From the NCBI GenBank assembly GCA_022494885.1, contig JAGVSM010001150.1, forward strand, positions 124,001-188,000: a DNA stretch of 64,000 nucleotides, given 5' to 3'. The notes under the pieces are model-generated. The model had not been told where the DNA came from. It did not search any database and saw nothing but the letters and a program-made list of their open reading frames with translations. This stretch comes from Micrasema longulum. Its lineage: Eukaryota > Arthropoda > Insecta > Trichoptera > Brachycentridae. The position numbers were made by a program, and so were the translations under genes. Below, piece by piece: positions 34,390 through 46,084 of this stretch; the stretch's first letter is position 1, and each line of letters begins with the position of its first letter.

Positions 34390-35720
34390 ACCTACTCCTA
34401 AAATGACAAGATAACATATAGACACATCCTGTCGCAGCTTGTTTTTGAATGTTTACAAACAACATTTGTTTTTTGTAGATCTCAATCACATTCTTTCCTT
34501 AAATTCCTTATAATTTCTATTCGTTTATTTCTTTATACTAGATTTTCGGTTATACTTAAATAATATTAAATTCAACGCATTTTCAAAAATCGTGTTCCTA
34601 CATAAGTACAACCCTCTGTTGGCGAGGAGATCGGAGTTTGACGTTTGCAAAAAGAATGCTACATTTAAAAAAAATATATTTTATGTTTTGGAATTCAACC
34701 ATAAACCAGTACCTAGCTATCTACTTAAATTCAATCTTTGAATATTAACAACTTTAAATTTTAAAATTTATTCACAAACAAGTACCTAGGTACCTAATTA
34801 TCAATGAAAAGTCTTTCCGAGCTAATAGCAGGCAAGCCAACGTTCGATCAGGACAACGTCTGTCGGGTCCGCTAGTCATGTATATTTTTTAGACACTACG
34901 TACACGATTTTCAGACAAAACGTTTTATCGACGTGAAAGAGTTTATCGAAGTAAGATAAGTAACCAATGAAATACTGTGAAATGTTAGCCAAAATCCCAG
35001 CCTGGTGAAATTACAATGTAAAAAAACTGAATACAGTGTTTTTAATATTATAATTGTTATAATATACATAACGAAAATTATTTTAACAGACAAAAATTTT
35101 CAAACTAAAATGAATACTTTTTTTATTGAAATATCGTATCATTGATTGATTGGATTTATTCCGAGTACTTCAAACGAAAGGGTCCTTTATTATTGTCCTA
35201 GGTTTCTTAAAGTGCTCCTGACTGGAGGAATGTTGAATCAATTTAGGGTCCAATTAAATTCGTAATTATTCGAGCACTTTGCCTTTGTAACTCACCTTTC
35301 CATGTCCTTCAATAGTCCTATTGAAGTATTAGCGTAACCGAAACTAGGGTAGGTAAATGCTAAGGGCGTCAAATTTGCTATTTCAGGATTTAAAAACCAC
35401 CCCCTTATCGATAAGTTTTTCAGTTCGTTTAACAAAACGTGATAGAATTTTGCCATTTCAAATTTATCAAAAGTACTGAAAGCTTTTTTTTAACAATATA
35501 ACTGTACTTTTAAAATATACTTTTATTTTATTCACATCCCGGAGGACAAGAAATAAATTTTCACCCATGAAATAGATCTAGATTCTAGGACAAGTTTCTT
35601 TGTCTCGATGACTACTCTCTGATCAGCCTCTTAGCGTTGCGGTTAGCGTATTTGCCTACCTAAAATTAGCTCAAAAATTTAAATATGAAATGTAAATCGT
35701 AGGAACGAAAATAAACGTCA
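34390..35720. other. No recognised gene
   Basis: AT-rich, apparently unique sequence. No frame, RNA or repeat can be supported. Confidence 0.35.
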
Positions 35721-35724
35721 TTTT

Positions 35725-35965
35725 AAACACCATTATCATTGGTGCATAGAACACTGCATTGAAACAGTAAATACCCCGTAAATTGATCATTTGTTACATG
35801 AAAGTATGGTGATCAGTCTTACGCTCAAGTGCCAGTCTAGGAATAATAAAACATTACAGTTTGAAAGTACGTCTAAATCAATATAATATACGATGTCAAC
35901 CTTCCCAAAAATTGAACTCAGGAATGAAAGTATGGTAGTAGAATGCGCCACCCACAATACGAAGT
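35725..35965 (-). repeat. SINE family A copy, diverged
   Basis: ATCATTGGTGCATAGAACAC, GTTACATGAAAGTATGGTGA and TCAGTCTTACGCT are the body. AAAATTGAACTCAGGAATG then GAATGCGCCACCC are the degraded antisense tRNA-like head. Confidence 0.6.
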
Positions 35966-36324
35966 GGAATTATTTCCACGTAATTTTCTTAAAATAATAA
36001 TCTTAATTTTGGCATTTAAAAAAAATCTAATAGCACACAATATTATATATATATACAATAAAAATATATTTATCTTCCATCCCAAAAGTGCAACGTAGAT
36101 TTTCATATGCTAGTTTTTGTTATATTTATCTATGTAGGTGAACCCGTACCAAGATAGAGGCAAATTGTCCGCGTGTGGTGTGATATTGGTAGGTAATCCC
36201 ATCCGTATACAATACAGTAAGAAGCGACAGTAGTAAAAAATAACAAGAATCCGGTCTAAAGACATGTAAAAGCAGTACTACCAACACTGAAGTTTAATAT
36301 ATCGACACCTTATTCCTACACAAT

Positions 36325-36945
36325 TTAGTAGGCCGATGATGTATAAAGTTTTTTTAAATTATTTTTACACATAAAATTGAAAGAGGTCTAAAAAGTTGCG
36401 TTTTGGATCATATTAAACGTAAAAACTAATTAAAAAAAATATTCCATACTACTTTTGGCCCTCGACCGAGGTTTGAAGTTTATCACTGTCTGAACATTTT
36501 GTTAATTATTTATATTGATAAAATTATATTTTGAAGATATAATTTAATCACATTACAAATTCGAACACGTTTTGAAACTACCGAAATGCAAAAAGTTCAC
36601 ACTCCGCGGAACTGATTCCGTTGAGCGCCTGGCTAATATTGACGAAAACAATGGCTCATTAAAACAATGCTACTTATTTATAACAAAATAAAGTGCAACT
36701 CACGCCCTTAGATGATTATTTAACAAAGTTTAATGCTCATGATAAAATTTAATTAGACTGATTTTCTTACTTTAATATGAAATGACAGCCAGTTTAGCGC
36801 AAATTTTGACTTTATCGAAAACTTCAATATCTGGTTGAAAGCCAAAAGTAGTATCAAATATTTTTTGCATTCCAAGTAATTTAAAAGGCAACTTTTTAGT
36901 CCTCTTTTATTTCATAAGAAAAAAAATTTCTTCCCACCCTACAAC
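36325..36945. mobile_element. Long-TIR DNA element, copy 2 (inverted relative to copy 1)
   Basis: GGCCGATGATGTATAAAGTT, GAGGTCTAAAAAGTTGC and TACTTTTGGCCCTCGACCG match the reverse complement of 31393-31230. The centre ACTCCGCGGAACTGATTCCG and TTGAGCGCCTGGCTAATATT match 31080-31150 inverted. The right arm ends near ATTTCTTCCCACCCTA. No ORF. Confidence 0.65.
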
Positions 36946-37605
36946 ACAAGCTTATCTTAAATATAGCAAATATTGCGTTTGCCCTCAACACTTTACAAAA
37001 TAAAGGCAAATTATGTTTGAAGGCAACTCCTACGAATTAATGTTCCATATACTTCGCGCTTGTAACGTGTATATTTAATTTTACATCGCCTTCCGAAATG
37101 ATTTTTTAATTACTTCTTCATCTTCGTTTAAATACCTGCCAATCAGCTAGTGATTCCATCAATTATCAAATCTCAAAGCTAATTGAGACCAGTCTGGATT
37201 CCAGGAGTCTACAATGAAGATATTATCTCGATTTTCAGTAAAGTGACCCCTTTATCGTTATGGTTGAAAGCGTCTTACATTATTAAGACCACACTCTGCT
37301 TTGTGCAATTATTTGTGCTATGATTGATCAAAAGACATACATATCAGTATTCAATCCAAATTGCACTGAAACTATTTGGTTTAGTTGAACAGCAGTAAAA
37401 GATAGGTATAGAAATAATTTCCGAATCTTGAACAAGTAATTGAAGAATAAGTTGCATAGTATATGAAATATTATTACAGTAGGCAAATTTTTTTAACATT
37501 ATATTAACTTTTTTTCCACCAGACTTCGTTTATTTTGTTCCTATACAAAACTGCTATAATAGTTTAAAAAAATAAATTAATATAATAATAATAATAATAT
37601 AGCAC
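36946..37605. other. No recognised gene
   Basis: Unique-looking AT-rich sequence that ends in an ATA-rich run (37575-37600) just before the RTE-like LINE. Confidence 0.3.
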
Positions 37606-37609
37606 ATGC

Positions 37610-39510
37610 GAACGTAGACAAGAAGAGAACCAGATCAGACTGGAAAAGGAACTACAAAATATAAAATGGGATATTATCGGAATTAGTGAAACCAGACTAA
37701 AAGAAGGGAAAAGCAATAACACTCTCATCTGGTCATATCCTCTATCAAAATAATGAAGAAAGTTCAGTAGGAAAGGAGGTGGTTCTGTTAAATAAAAACA
37801 TCAAAGAATAAGTAAGAAAGATGAGTACTGTATCCAAGAGAGTCATGTACATTTTGCTAAAGCTAAATAAAGTACACAATCCAAATAATACAAGCATATA
37901 CACCCACAGGCACCTCAACCGATGAAGAGATAGAGCAATTATATGAAGACATAACAAAGGCTAGAAGATTAGAAAAGTCCCAACTAGTCATCATTACAGG
38001 AGGTTTTCATGCAAGCATTGGCAAGAAGAAGTCGGGAGACCCAGAAAATATTGGAAAATTTGGTTTGGGAAGAAGAAATGAGAGAGGTGAAATGCTTATG
38101 GACTGTCTACAACAATAACAGTTTTTCTGTACAAATACATTATGTATGAAACAACAACAAAGAAAATGAACATGGAAAAGCCCAGATGAAAAAACAAAAA
38201 ATGCAATAGATGTTATTTTTACAGATTGTAAAAAATACTGCAAAAACGTCTCAGTTCTAAATTCGTTTGACACAGGAAGTGCTCATCAGCTGGTAAGAAC
38301 TAAATTCAGAATAAACACTAGGTTAGAAAGAACAAAAATAGTAAGAAAAAGAATGGTCAAACGCTTTCTACAGAAGTACTAAAAAAACATTAATCAAAGT
38401 TCCAAAACACCATTAAAAATAAACTCGAACCAATAAATGCATTTTTTGACATGGAAATAAATCAACTAAAAATAACGTCCACCGTTCATACGGTAATCAA
38501 GAAAATCTCCTTCCAACAAAGAAAAAACAATGAGAAAATATCTTTAGATACATTGAATTTATTAGAAGAACGAAATACTCTAAACAGAGATACTGATGAG
38601 TAAAAAAATCTAAATAAAATTGTTTAAAAACAAATTAGAAAGAACATCAAAAGATTTAATACGAACTGCATCACAGAAACTATCAAAAGAAACAAAAACA
38701 TGAAAGTCCTTAAATAAAATTTGTGCCATAACAAAAAGAATATAATAATGATAAAAAAATAAAAATGGTGAAATCATAAAAGATAACGAGTCTATAGCCA
38801 ATAGAGTAAAAGAATTCTACAAAAAACTATACTGCTCTCTGCTAAGAAGGCCCAAAACTGAAAACAAAACTATATTGAATAAGGAATCCGAAGAGATGCC
38901 AGAAGTGGATCAAAACGAAATAAACATAGCTTTATAAATAGCATGAAAAACAACAAAGCTCCTGGAGAAGACGGAATAACTACTGATACGCTAAAAATAG
39001 GAGGAAATGAATTAAAAAAGGCCATTTAAATATTATAAAATAAATGTCTTAAACAAGACGTGATACCAGATGATTGTAAAAATGCCAAAGTGAAATTGTT
39101 ATTCAAAAAAGGAGATCAAGAAAATCTAGAAAATTATCGGCTGATCAGTTTACTCCCCCATTTATACAAACTAATGACAAAGATATTGACAAACGAAAAG
39201 AAAAAAGAAATTTAACTTCTACCAACCTGTTGAACATGCTGGCTTCCGCAAGAGTTTTGCAACCTTAGTCCATATCCAATATATACATCTGCTTATACAA
39301 AATACTACAGAATATAACATTAACATACACATGGCCTTTATAGATTATCGTAAAACATTCGATTCTGTGGAAACCTGGGCATCATAAATGCACAAGGATT
39401 GGTTCTAAATACACGAGGTTGATTAAATATGTATGCAAAAATGCTACCATGGATGTAAAAGTAATTGACGATCTAAAGACGAAGAAAATAAAGATCAAAA
39501 AGGGTGTATC
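37610..39510 (+). pseudogene. Decayed RTE-like LINE: endonuclease and RT remnants
   Basis: Frames shift repeatedly on the + strand. Near 37650-37710, ELQNIKWDIIGISETRLKEG is the start of an AP-type endonuclease domain (the ISETR..E motif). Near 37930-38110 come IEQLYEDITKARR, VIITGGFHASIG (family GDFNAKIG) and GRRNERGEMLMDCLQ. Near 38265-38310 comes SAHQLVRTKFRIN, where the family has SDH..V, so a catalytic residue is lost. RT remnants follow: LLFKKGDQENLENYRLISLL near 39095-39160, and HAGFRKSF and MAFIDYRKTFDSVE near 39235-39375. The domain order EN then RT, and the motif style, fit RTE-like elements. Many stops and frameshifts; sequence after 39380 is degraded or missing. Confidence 0.75.
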
Positions 39511-40230
39511 AAAACTCGTTTGTTTATTGTAGCAACTTCAAATTTTACTTACTTTGTCCCCATTTAGATATTTTTAAAACAAAATTTTGTGTCTTTAAAT
39601 TTTTTTTTTTGAAACTCTGTAAAATAAAAAATTTGTCAGTGTGTATTAACTTTATGTTCCTTTATTTAATTCATGCTATTATCAAATGAAAATTTAAGGC
39701 CGGTTAACTTTATTATGAAAATCCCTTTCGTTGTCTCCTTCACTCTATTTCCTCATCCTTTTTGCTTTTTTTTTCTCTTGTCTCATACAGGGTGTTATTT
39801 AAACCCTGTCACATCATTATTTTTTCTCTTTACTGTATAACATGTTCTCTCATTATATTTGTGAAAAACTTTAACTGGATGAATGTAGTAGCTTTGTATG
39901 CCATCTCCCTGTTTTTGAAGTTCACAAAAAAGTTATTGTTTACCATTCGTTAATTTGATTAAATATGATTTTTTTTATTAGGCATGATATTGTCAATTAC
40001 TTTCATCACAAAACGAAAATCTGTATCATTTACTTCGCATGATCTTTCATTATTCTTTTTTTTTTTATGATTCGTACTTATTTTTTGTTTGGTGTTATTT
40101 TGTTTTTTGACACCTATTTTGGAAGAAATCAAAAAAAAAAATGAAGTCTTGATTTAGAAAATGACACACTACTGCATATAATGTTCATGTTAAAAAAATA
40201 TTGGTAACTTGTATAACGAGCATCGTGTGT
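39511..40230. other. AT-rich stretch, no gene
   Basis: T-rich non-coding sequence leading into the acceptor-like tract at 40225-40244. The open frames here are low-complexity Phe/Leu runs and not credible proteins. Confidence 0.4.
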
Positions 40231-40244
40231 TTTGTTTCTTGCAG

Positions 40245-40344
40245 AACCTCATTTGAAATCATCTTAAATGAAACTTTGGATAATTACGCCTCCTGTATGC
40301 CGGCTCAACAAATCCACATTAAAAACTTAAAGGAAACAATCTAG
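40245..40344 (+). CDS. Candidate terminal exon (tentative) of the gene starting at 413
   Basis: A pyrimidine-rich acceptor (TTTTGTTTCTTGCAG, ending at 40244) is followed by a frame that completes the open Arg codon and runs 32 codons to TAG at 40342-40344. The phase is exactly that left by 4038-4083. The joined product would be 57 residues: a hydrophobic N-terminus, then a short polar tail with one Asn-Glu-Thr glycosylation sequon and one Cys. AATAAA at 40797-40802 followed by GT-rich sequence could end the transcript. Against it: an intron of about 36 kb, no recognised homology, and a 32-codon open frame is not rare by chance. The true next exon could also lie beyond the window. Confidence 0.33.
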
Positions 40345-40796
40345 TCAAGGTTAAATCCAGATTCATCTACAAAGATACATGTACACCCAAAATAATTTTG
40401 GTTTATTTAATTGGCAGTTGACGTATCAAAATTTTCATGAATTTTATATCTACAAAGCTGTTGTTATGAATTGAAATTGTGAAAACCAATTCAAGTGTAC
40501 TTATTTACGACTGTTATTCCTGGCTATAGCAAGGCATTTTTCCAATATCTAGAACCCTCTTACTTTGAATGTCCGATGTTAAGCCGCGGTTTTGGGAGAA
40601 ATGTCCCAAAAACTTTTTCGGTAATTTGAAAGGAACTTGTAAATTCAATTTGTTTCCGGATTTCCGAAGCTCGGTATTTCATTGGGTATGTTTTCAGTAT
40701 TGTAATTCTTCTTATTGTGTTTTCTTTTTTTAGATCTCCATTAAAATCTGATTGTTTGGCGGAAACAGAATCATACCACAGCATTATGGAAAATTC

Positions 40797-40802
40797 AATA
40801 AA
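40797..40802 (+). terminator. Possible poly(A) signal AATAAA
   Basis: A canonical AATAAA lies about 450 nt after the TAG of the candidate exon at 40245-40344, with GT-rich sequence shortly downstream. It is only meaningful if that exon is real. Confidence 0.25.
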
Positions 40803-41054
40803 GAGGATTTTTGAGTTAAGAGGGTTGTTTCTGAAATAATATCAAATTTTATGAAATAACCTTTTAACCGAGAGAAAAGGGTGAAAGAAACAGTCAAATG
40901 AATAGGTTTCTGGAAAAGGGATTAATTTATCTATGTATTGAGGGTCAACATTAGTTGTGTCCGTATTTTTTCAAGTAAAGGAAACAACAATTTTTTTTAA
41001 CAAATTAGTCAATAATGTACAAGGTTTTCCCAGAGCATGAATTATGTCATACCC

Positions 41055-41465
41055 AAAACCCATACGACTTTTGCTAAAAGACATCTCTCAATTATCGCAC
41101 CTAGAGTGTTCAATATTTTGGAAGAACGTATTAAGCTCTCAAGGACAATATTTTTTTTAAGAAAGGAGTTAAGGACTGAATTTTCCTTAGTGGGAGGGAT
41201 TTGAGTAGGAAACTCCTTGATGATTTTCCAAATGTTTGAGTTTACTGCTTACCATATAAATGTGCCATATATATGTTTTTTATAATTATTTTTTATATTT
41301 CTAATCCTATTTTTGTGGTGATATACTCAGGTGTCTGTGTCATATAACTGCTCGTCCTATCTCAACACAGAACTTTTAGTCCCATGGAGTTGGGATTTAT
41401 TGTCTCAAATAATGAACAATAAACTTATGTATGTAAATAAATAAATAAATAAAATAAATATATCC
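41055..41465 (+). pseudogene. LINE C-terminus with 3' UTR and A-rich tail
   Basis: The + frame at about 41070-41190 reads FAKRHLSIIAPRVFNILEER, then IKLSRTIFFLRKEL, a RT C-terminal end (APR.FN.LP..I). The 3' UTR runs to an AAATAAATAAATAAATAAAA tail at about 41437-41460. It lies just downstream of the possible poly(A) signal at 40797. Confidence 0.55.
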
Positions 41466-41489
41466 TCCCACACTATTTAATAACAAACT

Positions 41490-41640
41490 AGTCGAGAATT
41501 CACAGCTTCTTTATCGTACCATGCGCAAATATCGCGATCAGCATTGGCAGGTTTATTCCCTAGATTTAACGCGAACAGAATAAGGTGTTGAAAATAATCA
41601 CTGTTATCTACTTGCCAATCCAAAGATAGTGAAATAAAAT
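41490..41640 (-). pseudogene. mariner transposase N-terminal relic
   Basis: The minus frame reads DYFQHLILFALNLGNKPANA then DRDICAWYDKEAVNSRLVCY. It has the spacing of the mariner N-terminal helix-turn-helix (..R..ILF.F..GK.AAEA...IC.VYGE.A...R.CQ.W). About 40 residues remain. The DD34D catalytic domain is absent and no TIR was found. Composition and length make this a moderate call. Confidence 0.45.
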
Positions 41641-42246
41641 AATACATGTAACGTAAAAGCAAACGCAATATCTTGAAGAGCAAAAGTTTTTTTTTTTTGA
41701 ATCACGTATAACCTTTACCATTTTGTTTTACGTTTTATTTCTATAATAAAGCATTGTATACATTAACTTTTTATTGAAAATACCAAAACTACGAAAAATA
41801 TTTGTCAAAAATAATAAAAAAATCTGTAGGGTTCATTTAGTTGAGGGTTGTGGAGCTTCTACGATGTTGGTGTTCCAAGGCGTATTGATTACATGGCGAA
41901 TAAATTTCGGAACTTTTACGGAACACGATAGGAATAGCGATGAGGAGTTGAACTGACCGCACTTGGATTACATGCTGGAACTGAGTGACTGTGTTGAGCT
42001 GACTTGTTTGGGCTAACTTGCAAAGGCTGACTGGGTATTACCGCGCCCTTTTGGTCTCTTTATAGCCCACGTTAATTTGTTATTCATGTCTCCATAGCGT
42101 GAATGTACTAAATTAGTCTTGGACGCGCATAGTCGTTCAATAGAAACTGCACAGAAAAATATAATTAAATAATTTACAAAATAAATTATACGTAGAGAGT
42201 GGAATCCTTAGTTTTAGAAGGTTGTATTTATTTCAGTGCCTGAAAT

Positions 42247-42800
42247 ATGTTTTTTTTGAATAGGAAATTGTTAAGTAATAATTTAAATCGTATTAGTAAT
42301 AGATCCAATAGTGTACTGTCAGTTTCAGGATGCAGAACTAAGTTCGCACAGAGGCACCCCTTACATGTTGGTCCAAGATCCTTCAATCTTCTAACTAAGG
42401 AACTACAAAACATTGAATCACTGGCAAAGTTTAAAGTAGATTTGAGGTCTTGGATTAGCATGGAAGGAGCAGATAGACACATTCTTTTTTTTTAAAATGC
42501 AAACTGCAAATAAATCATGTTTTCGTAATATCAGTATATGTAAAATTGGTTTTTCTTTTATTTAATTTTTTTTTTTTCTTTCATGCTCATGTCATACCAT
42601 ATTTACATGATATTAACTTTTAAGTATTTAAAAAGGAATGGCCTACGCTTAGACGCTGAAGTTTTTGTGGGCATTTTTTCCAATTTATGTTATGGCTTAA
42701 TTTAAGGATTTATTTTTTTAAGGGTATTTTGGTAATTATATTTCTATGTGAATATTATACGTATGGAAAAATAAACAATTGTATTTATATATTTTTTTAA
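42247..42800 (+). pseudogene. LINE C-terminus and 3' UTR
   Basis: The frame at 42247-42495 includes RTKFAQRHPLHVGPRSFNLL, then TKELQNIESLAKFKVDLRSW, a RT C-terminal end (R......GPR.FN.LP..L.N..S...FK..L). No catalytic RT part remains. AT-rich sequence with AATAAACAATTG follows near 42770. Confidence 0.5.
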
Positions 42801-43288
42801 TGTTGCTTTTTTATAGACGGGCTGTACGGTTGGATTATATTTATTATAAAATGATGATTTACTTCATCGGTCGTTGCTCTTTATTTCCGGTGAAATGAAT
42901 TAGCACGTTTGTGTGTCATTGATCATAGTCTATGACCCTCACGAATGAAATAAGGTGGTTTCAAAATGATTTGAGAAGGTGGTAACGTACAAGTAAAAAA
43001 TATTATTACGGTAATACGTATGTAATGTTCTGCACATTTATTTTTTGAAATCTTCAAGAAAAAACAGACTTGTTAAAAGAAAAGTTGGTCAAAATTTTGC
43101 ACTTAAGAATATATCAAAAGATACATGCACAAATAAACCTGATAAATTAAAAATAATAATAGTACATTTCATTCTACACTTTAAAGGATAAGGAATGTGG
43201 GATCAGGTAATGAGTGTCGAGAGAGACGGAAAAGGAAACCAGAAAAGATAAGGTCTTTTTTTTATTGAAAAATTAAAATCAAAAAAGT

Positions 43289-43520
43289 TTAGGGTTCTAA
43301 GGATATAAAGTAATGTTTCAGACGTTTCTTGAAGGTTACCAAAGAAGGCGCATTTTTAACAAGAAAATATATCTCATTCCAAAGTCTGGCTTCTTGGAAC
43401 ACAAAAAGAACTGCTGTAAAACGATATGCTATGTCGAGGAATGGAAAGTGTTTGCCCCTAAGAAGCGCGAAACAAAAGACCACGATTAGAAATGTAAATG
43501 AAGTTCTCAGCAAGATATTT
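43289..43520 (-). pseudogene. LINE C-terminus, minus strand
   Basis: The minus frame ends EARLWNEIYFLVKNAPSLVT then FKKRLKHYFISLEP, the conserved (A)ARLWN.LP..L.NAPS...FK..LK.H tail of Jockey/CR1-like RT proteins. It lies head-to-head with the plus-strand LINE at 43620. Confidence 0.65.
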
Positions 43521-43619
43521 TGGAGCGCAAGGGTTGTGATGAATATTATAAAGAAGTGAGAGATACCGAAAGTTTATGCGCTGATAAAAACAAAGCCACT
43601 TGAGTCCGGAGCGAAAGAG

Positions 43620-44450
43620 TGATACATGGTTGACAATAAAATATTATTTGAGATTGAAAATAAACCGTATGTTTTGGTTCTGCAAACACTCCAGACGATT
43701 AAAGAGTTCAGTATTAGCGTCAAGAAAGCAAATAGCATAGCATATCACAAAGAAGACCATATAATAAGACAGCCTCTTTATTGTTTACTGGTTCGACCCC
43801 ATCTAAAATACGCTTCTTCTATTTGGTCTCCATTCTACAGCACTCATATTGACCATATCGAGTCTGTCCAACACCGTTTTCTAAGAAAAGTGGCATGGTT
43901 GCTCGGATTACTAAGGGGTAATTATTTCTCTTTAAAAAAAGAGCAATCTCTTTATCTGTCTTCATTGGAGAAACGTAGAACTGAGATAAACCTTATATCC
44001 ATTTTCAAAATACTTAATGCTATAAGTAATGTCCCATCTCTGTTGCAATCAATTTCTTTTCATGTTCCCAACCGTGTCACCAGAAGTCAAAATCTGCTAT
44101 TTATTAAGTCTTCTAAGAGCAACTTTTGTTTTTATGCCCCAATGTCCAGAATGTGTATATCAGTCAATTCATCACATGACTTGGAATTTTTTAGAATAGA
44201 TCTTTCGTCTTTTCGTAGATCTCTTCGCCAATAAAACAGTGTGATATGAAGTTGGATTGGCATGGTTTAGCTCGAAGTCTTATGGCTTTCGTTTTTATGA
44301 ATATATTGTATACCATTACTGAATTGCCTATGTTTATCTTCGCTACATAGTTTTATGTTCTTTTTGTTCAGTTTCTTGTACATATATTTTTCATGTAACT
44401 TTTGTAATTGGCTTAGGCCGTATGTATAATAAATAAATAATAAATTGGGT
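43620..44450 (+). pseudogene. LINE RT C-terminal third to 3' end
   Basis: From about 43770 the 202-codon frame reads LLVRPHLKYASSIWSPFYST, then HIDHIESVQHRFLRKV, LEKRRTEINLISIFKILN and FHVPNRVTRSQNLLFIKSS. This is the post-catalytic RT tail (R.HL.YAS.IW.P......IE.VQ..F.R; LE.RR...DL..L.K). It ends in TAA at 44232, then a 3' UTR with TTGTAATTGGCTTAGGCCGT and an ATAAATAAATAATAAA tail. The N-terminal 50 residues of the frame do not look like RT. Confidence 0.75.
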
Positions 44451-44799
44451 TTTTTTTTGCTGTGGTTTGAAAGTATTTTCAGTGAATGGATGGTGCGGTA
44501 AAACTTTGACTACCCTCTTTAAAATAAAGCTCATTCAAGCGTATTGGAATAAAATATTAAAAGTTTGGGAAAATAAGATCAGCATCTCACAAAAAAAATA
44601 ACATTATTCTTATGGTAAAAAGCATAATGAAATTGTCTCATTTCGTTACGACAAATTCAATATGTTAAAAATAACACAACGTACAGTTATATTTTAATGA
44701 TATGTATCATTATCATCATAAAAAATAAGGAGTAACAAATGTGTACCATATACGGTTCGAGGAATTCTGTGATACAAAAGTGATACATTCAAAAATATA

Positions 44800-45010
44800 T
44801 TAGAACATGGCTATTATACAAGATTCACACAAAATGAAGGCTTAGTGATTCCAAAGATAAGCAATAAATATGGAAAAAGAACTCTGAAATATGTGGTTCC
44901 AGTTGTGTTTAATTTGTTACCAAACAATCTTAGAAATGGCACTACCAAAAGTGATGAGGGCAAAATAAAAGACTGGCTATTCGATCAGGAGTTTTAAATA
45001 TTTTTTTAAT
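44800..45010 (+). pseudogene. LINE C-terminus (distinct family)
   Basis: The frame at about 44838-44998 reads LVIPKISNKYGKRTLKYVVP, then VVFNLLPNNLRNG and KIKDWLFDQEF before TAA. It shares the ..P....YGK.TL.Y..P..FN.L.NN.R pattern with the minus-strand fragment at 47344-47532. Confidence 0.55.
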
Positions 45011-45166
45011 TAAATATTTGTAAATACAGATTTACAGAGGGCAGGAATATAAATATGTAATATTGACATGGATATTTATATATGTGTATATATATGTTCA
45101 TGTATATGTATGTGTATGTGTAAATATGTGTATATATGTGAGTATGTATATGTATGTGTGCATGTA

Positions 45167-45560
45167 CGGATATAGATAAAGATATAGATATAGATATAGA
45201 TATAGATATAGATATAGATATAGATATAGATTTAGATATAGATATAGATATAGATATAGATATAGATATAGATATAGATATAGATATAGATATAGATATA
45301 GATATAGATATAGATATAGATATAGATATAGATATAGATATAGATATAGATATAGATATAGATATATATATAGATATAGATATAGATATAGATATATATA
45401 TAGATATAGATATAGATATAGATATAGATATAGATATAGATATAGATATAGATATAGATATAGATATAGATATAGATATAGATATAGATATAGATATAGA
45501 TATAGATATAGATATAGATATAGATATAGATATAGATATAGATATGGATATAGATATATG
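45167..45560. repeat. (GATATA)n hexanucleotide array, about 390 bp
   Basis: About 65 GATATA units run with rare variants (GATTTA, GATATATATATA, GATGGATA). The long Asp-Ile open frame across it (45154-45675) is an artefact of the 6-bp period and not a gene. A TATGTGTATA-rich lead-in at 45060-45160 suggests growth from an older TA/TG tract. Confidence 0.95.
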
Positions 45561-45564
45561 TATA

Positions 45565-45950
45565 TATAAAGAAATGATGTATTTTTTTAAAAAGGCTTTG
45601 TGCCTGTTATTTTATGTACACACTTCTGTTTTTAATTTTGGTATTTCAGTTTTGTGTTTATTTTTTATCTTATAATTGCGATATCATAAACTTCTTTTTT
45701 GTTTTTTTTTGCATTTTCCTCAATATTATTTGAAAACATAAATTACCTGTATTTTTTTTCGCTTCTTATATTTAAGTTAGTAGTAGTGTTTTCATATGTT
45801 TTTATACAAAGAATCTTTACCGTCAAACCATATTAATTGGCTTGGTGAGTCCTATGAAAAAAATATTATTAAAAAGTTTTTTAAAAATAATAAAAATGTA
45901 ATATTGTATGTAAATAATAAATAAATAAAATTTAAAATTTCCCTTTTCTC
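45565..45950. other. T-rich flank, possible LINE 3' end
   Basis: T-rich non-coding sequence ending in AAATAATAAATAAATAAA at 45912-45929, like a LINE tail. No coding remnant was identified. Confidence 0.3.
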
Positions 45951-45954
45951 ACTC

Positions 45955-46080
45955 AGTGATGCATAGATCGCTGCGTCGGTGTAACTGCAACCAACTGCAG
46001 CGAATTCCAGTGATCAGTCTTACGCTTCAGGTGACTGTCCATAAACAATGAAATATTGCAGTTCCAATAACCACAAAGAG
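45955..46080 (-). repeat. SINE family A body fragment
   Basis: GATGCATAGATCGCTGCGTC, GTGATCAGTCTTACGCTTCA and ACAATGAAATATTGCAGT match the SINE-A body. The tRNA-like head is absent. Confidence 0.55.
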
Positions 46081-46084
46081 AAAA

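Noticed and set aside
37500..39600. CRISPR-like or other regularly spaced repeats
   Set aside because: No regularly spaced direct repeats were found in this stretch or elsewhere; the content is eukaryotic mobile DNA.
40560..40784. 74-codon minus frame
   Set aside because: It looks protein-like in composition, but no family is recognised and no splice or start context was found.
45154..45675. 173-codon frame of alternating Asp and Ile
   Set aside because: It is the translation of a GATATA microsatellite, not a protein gene.
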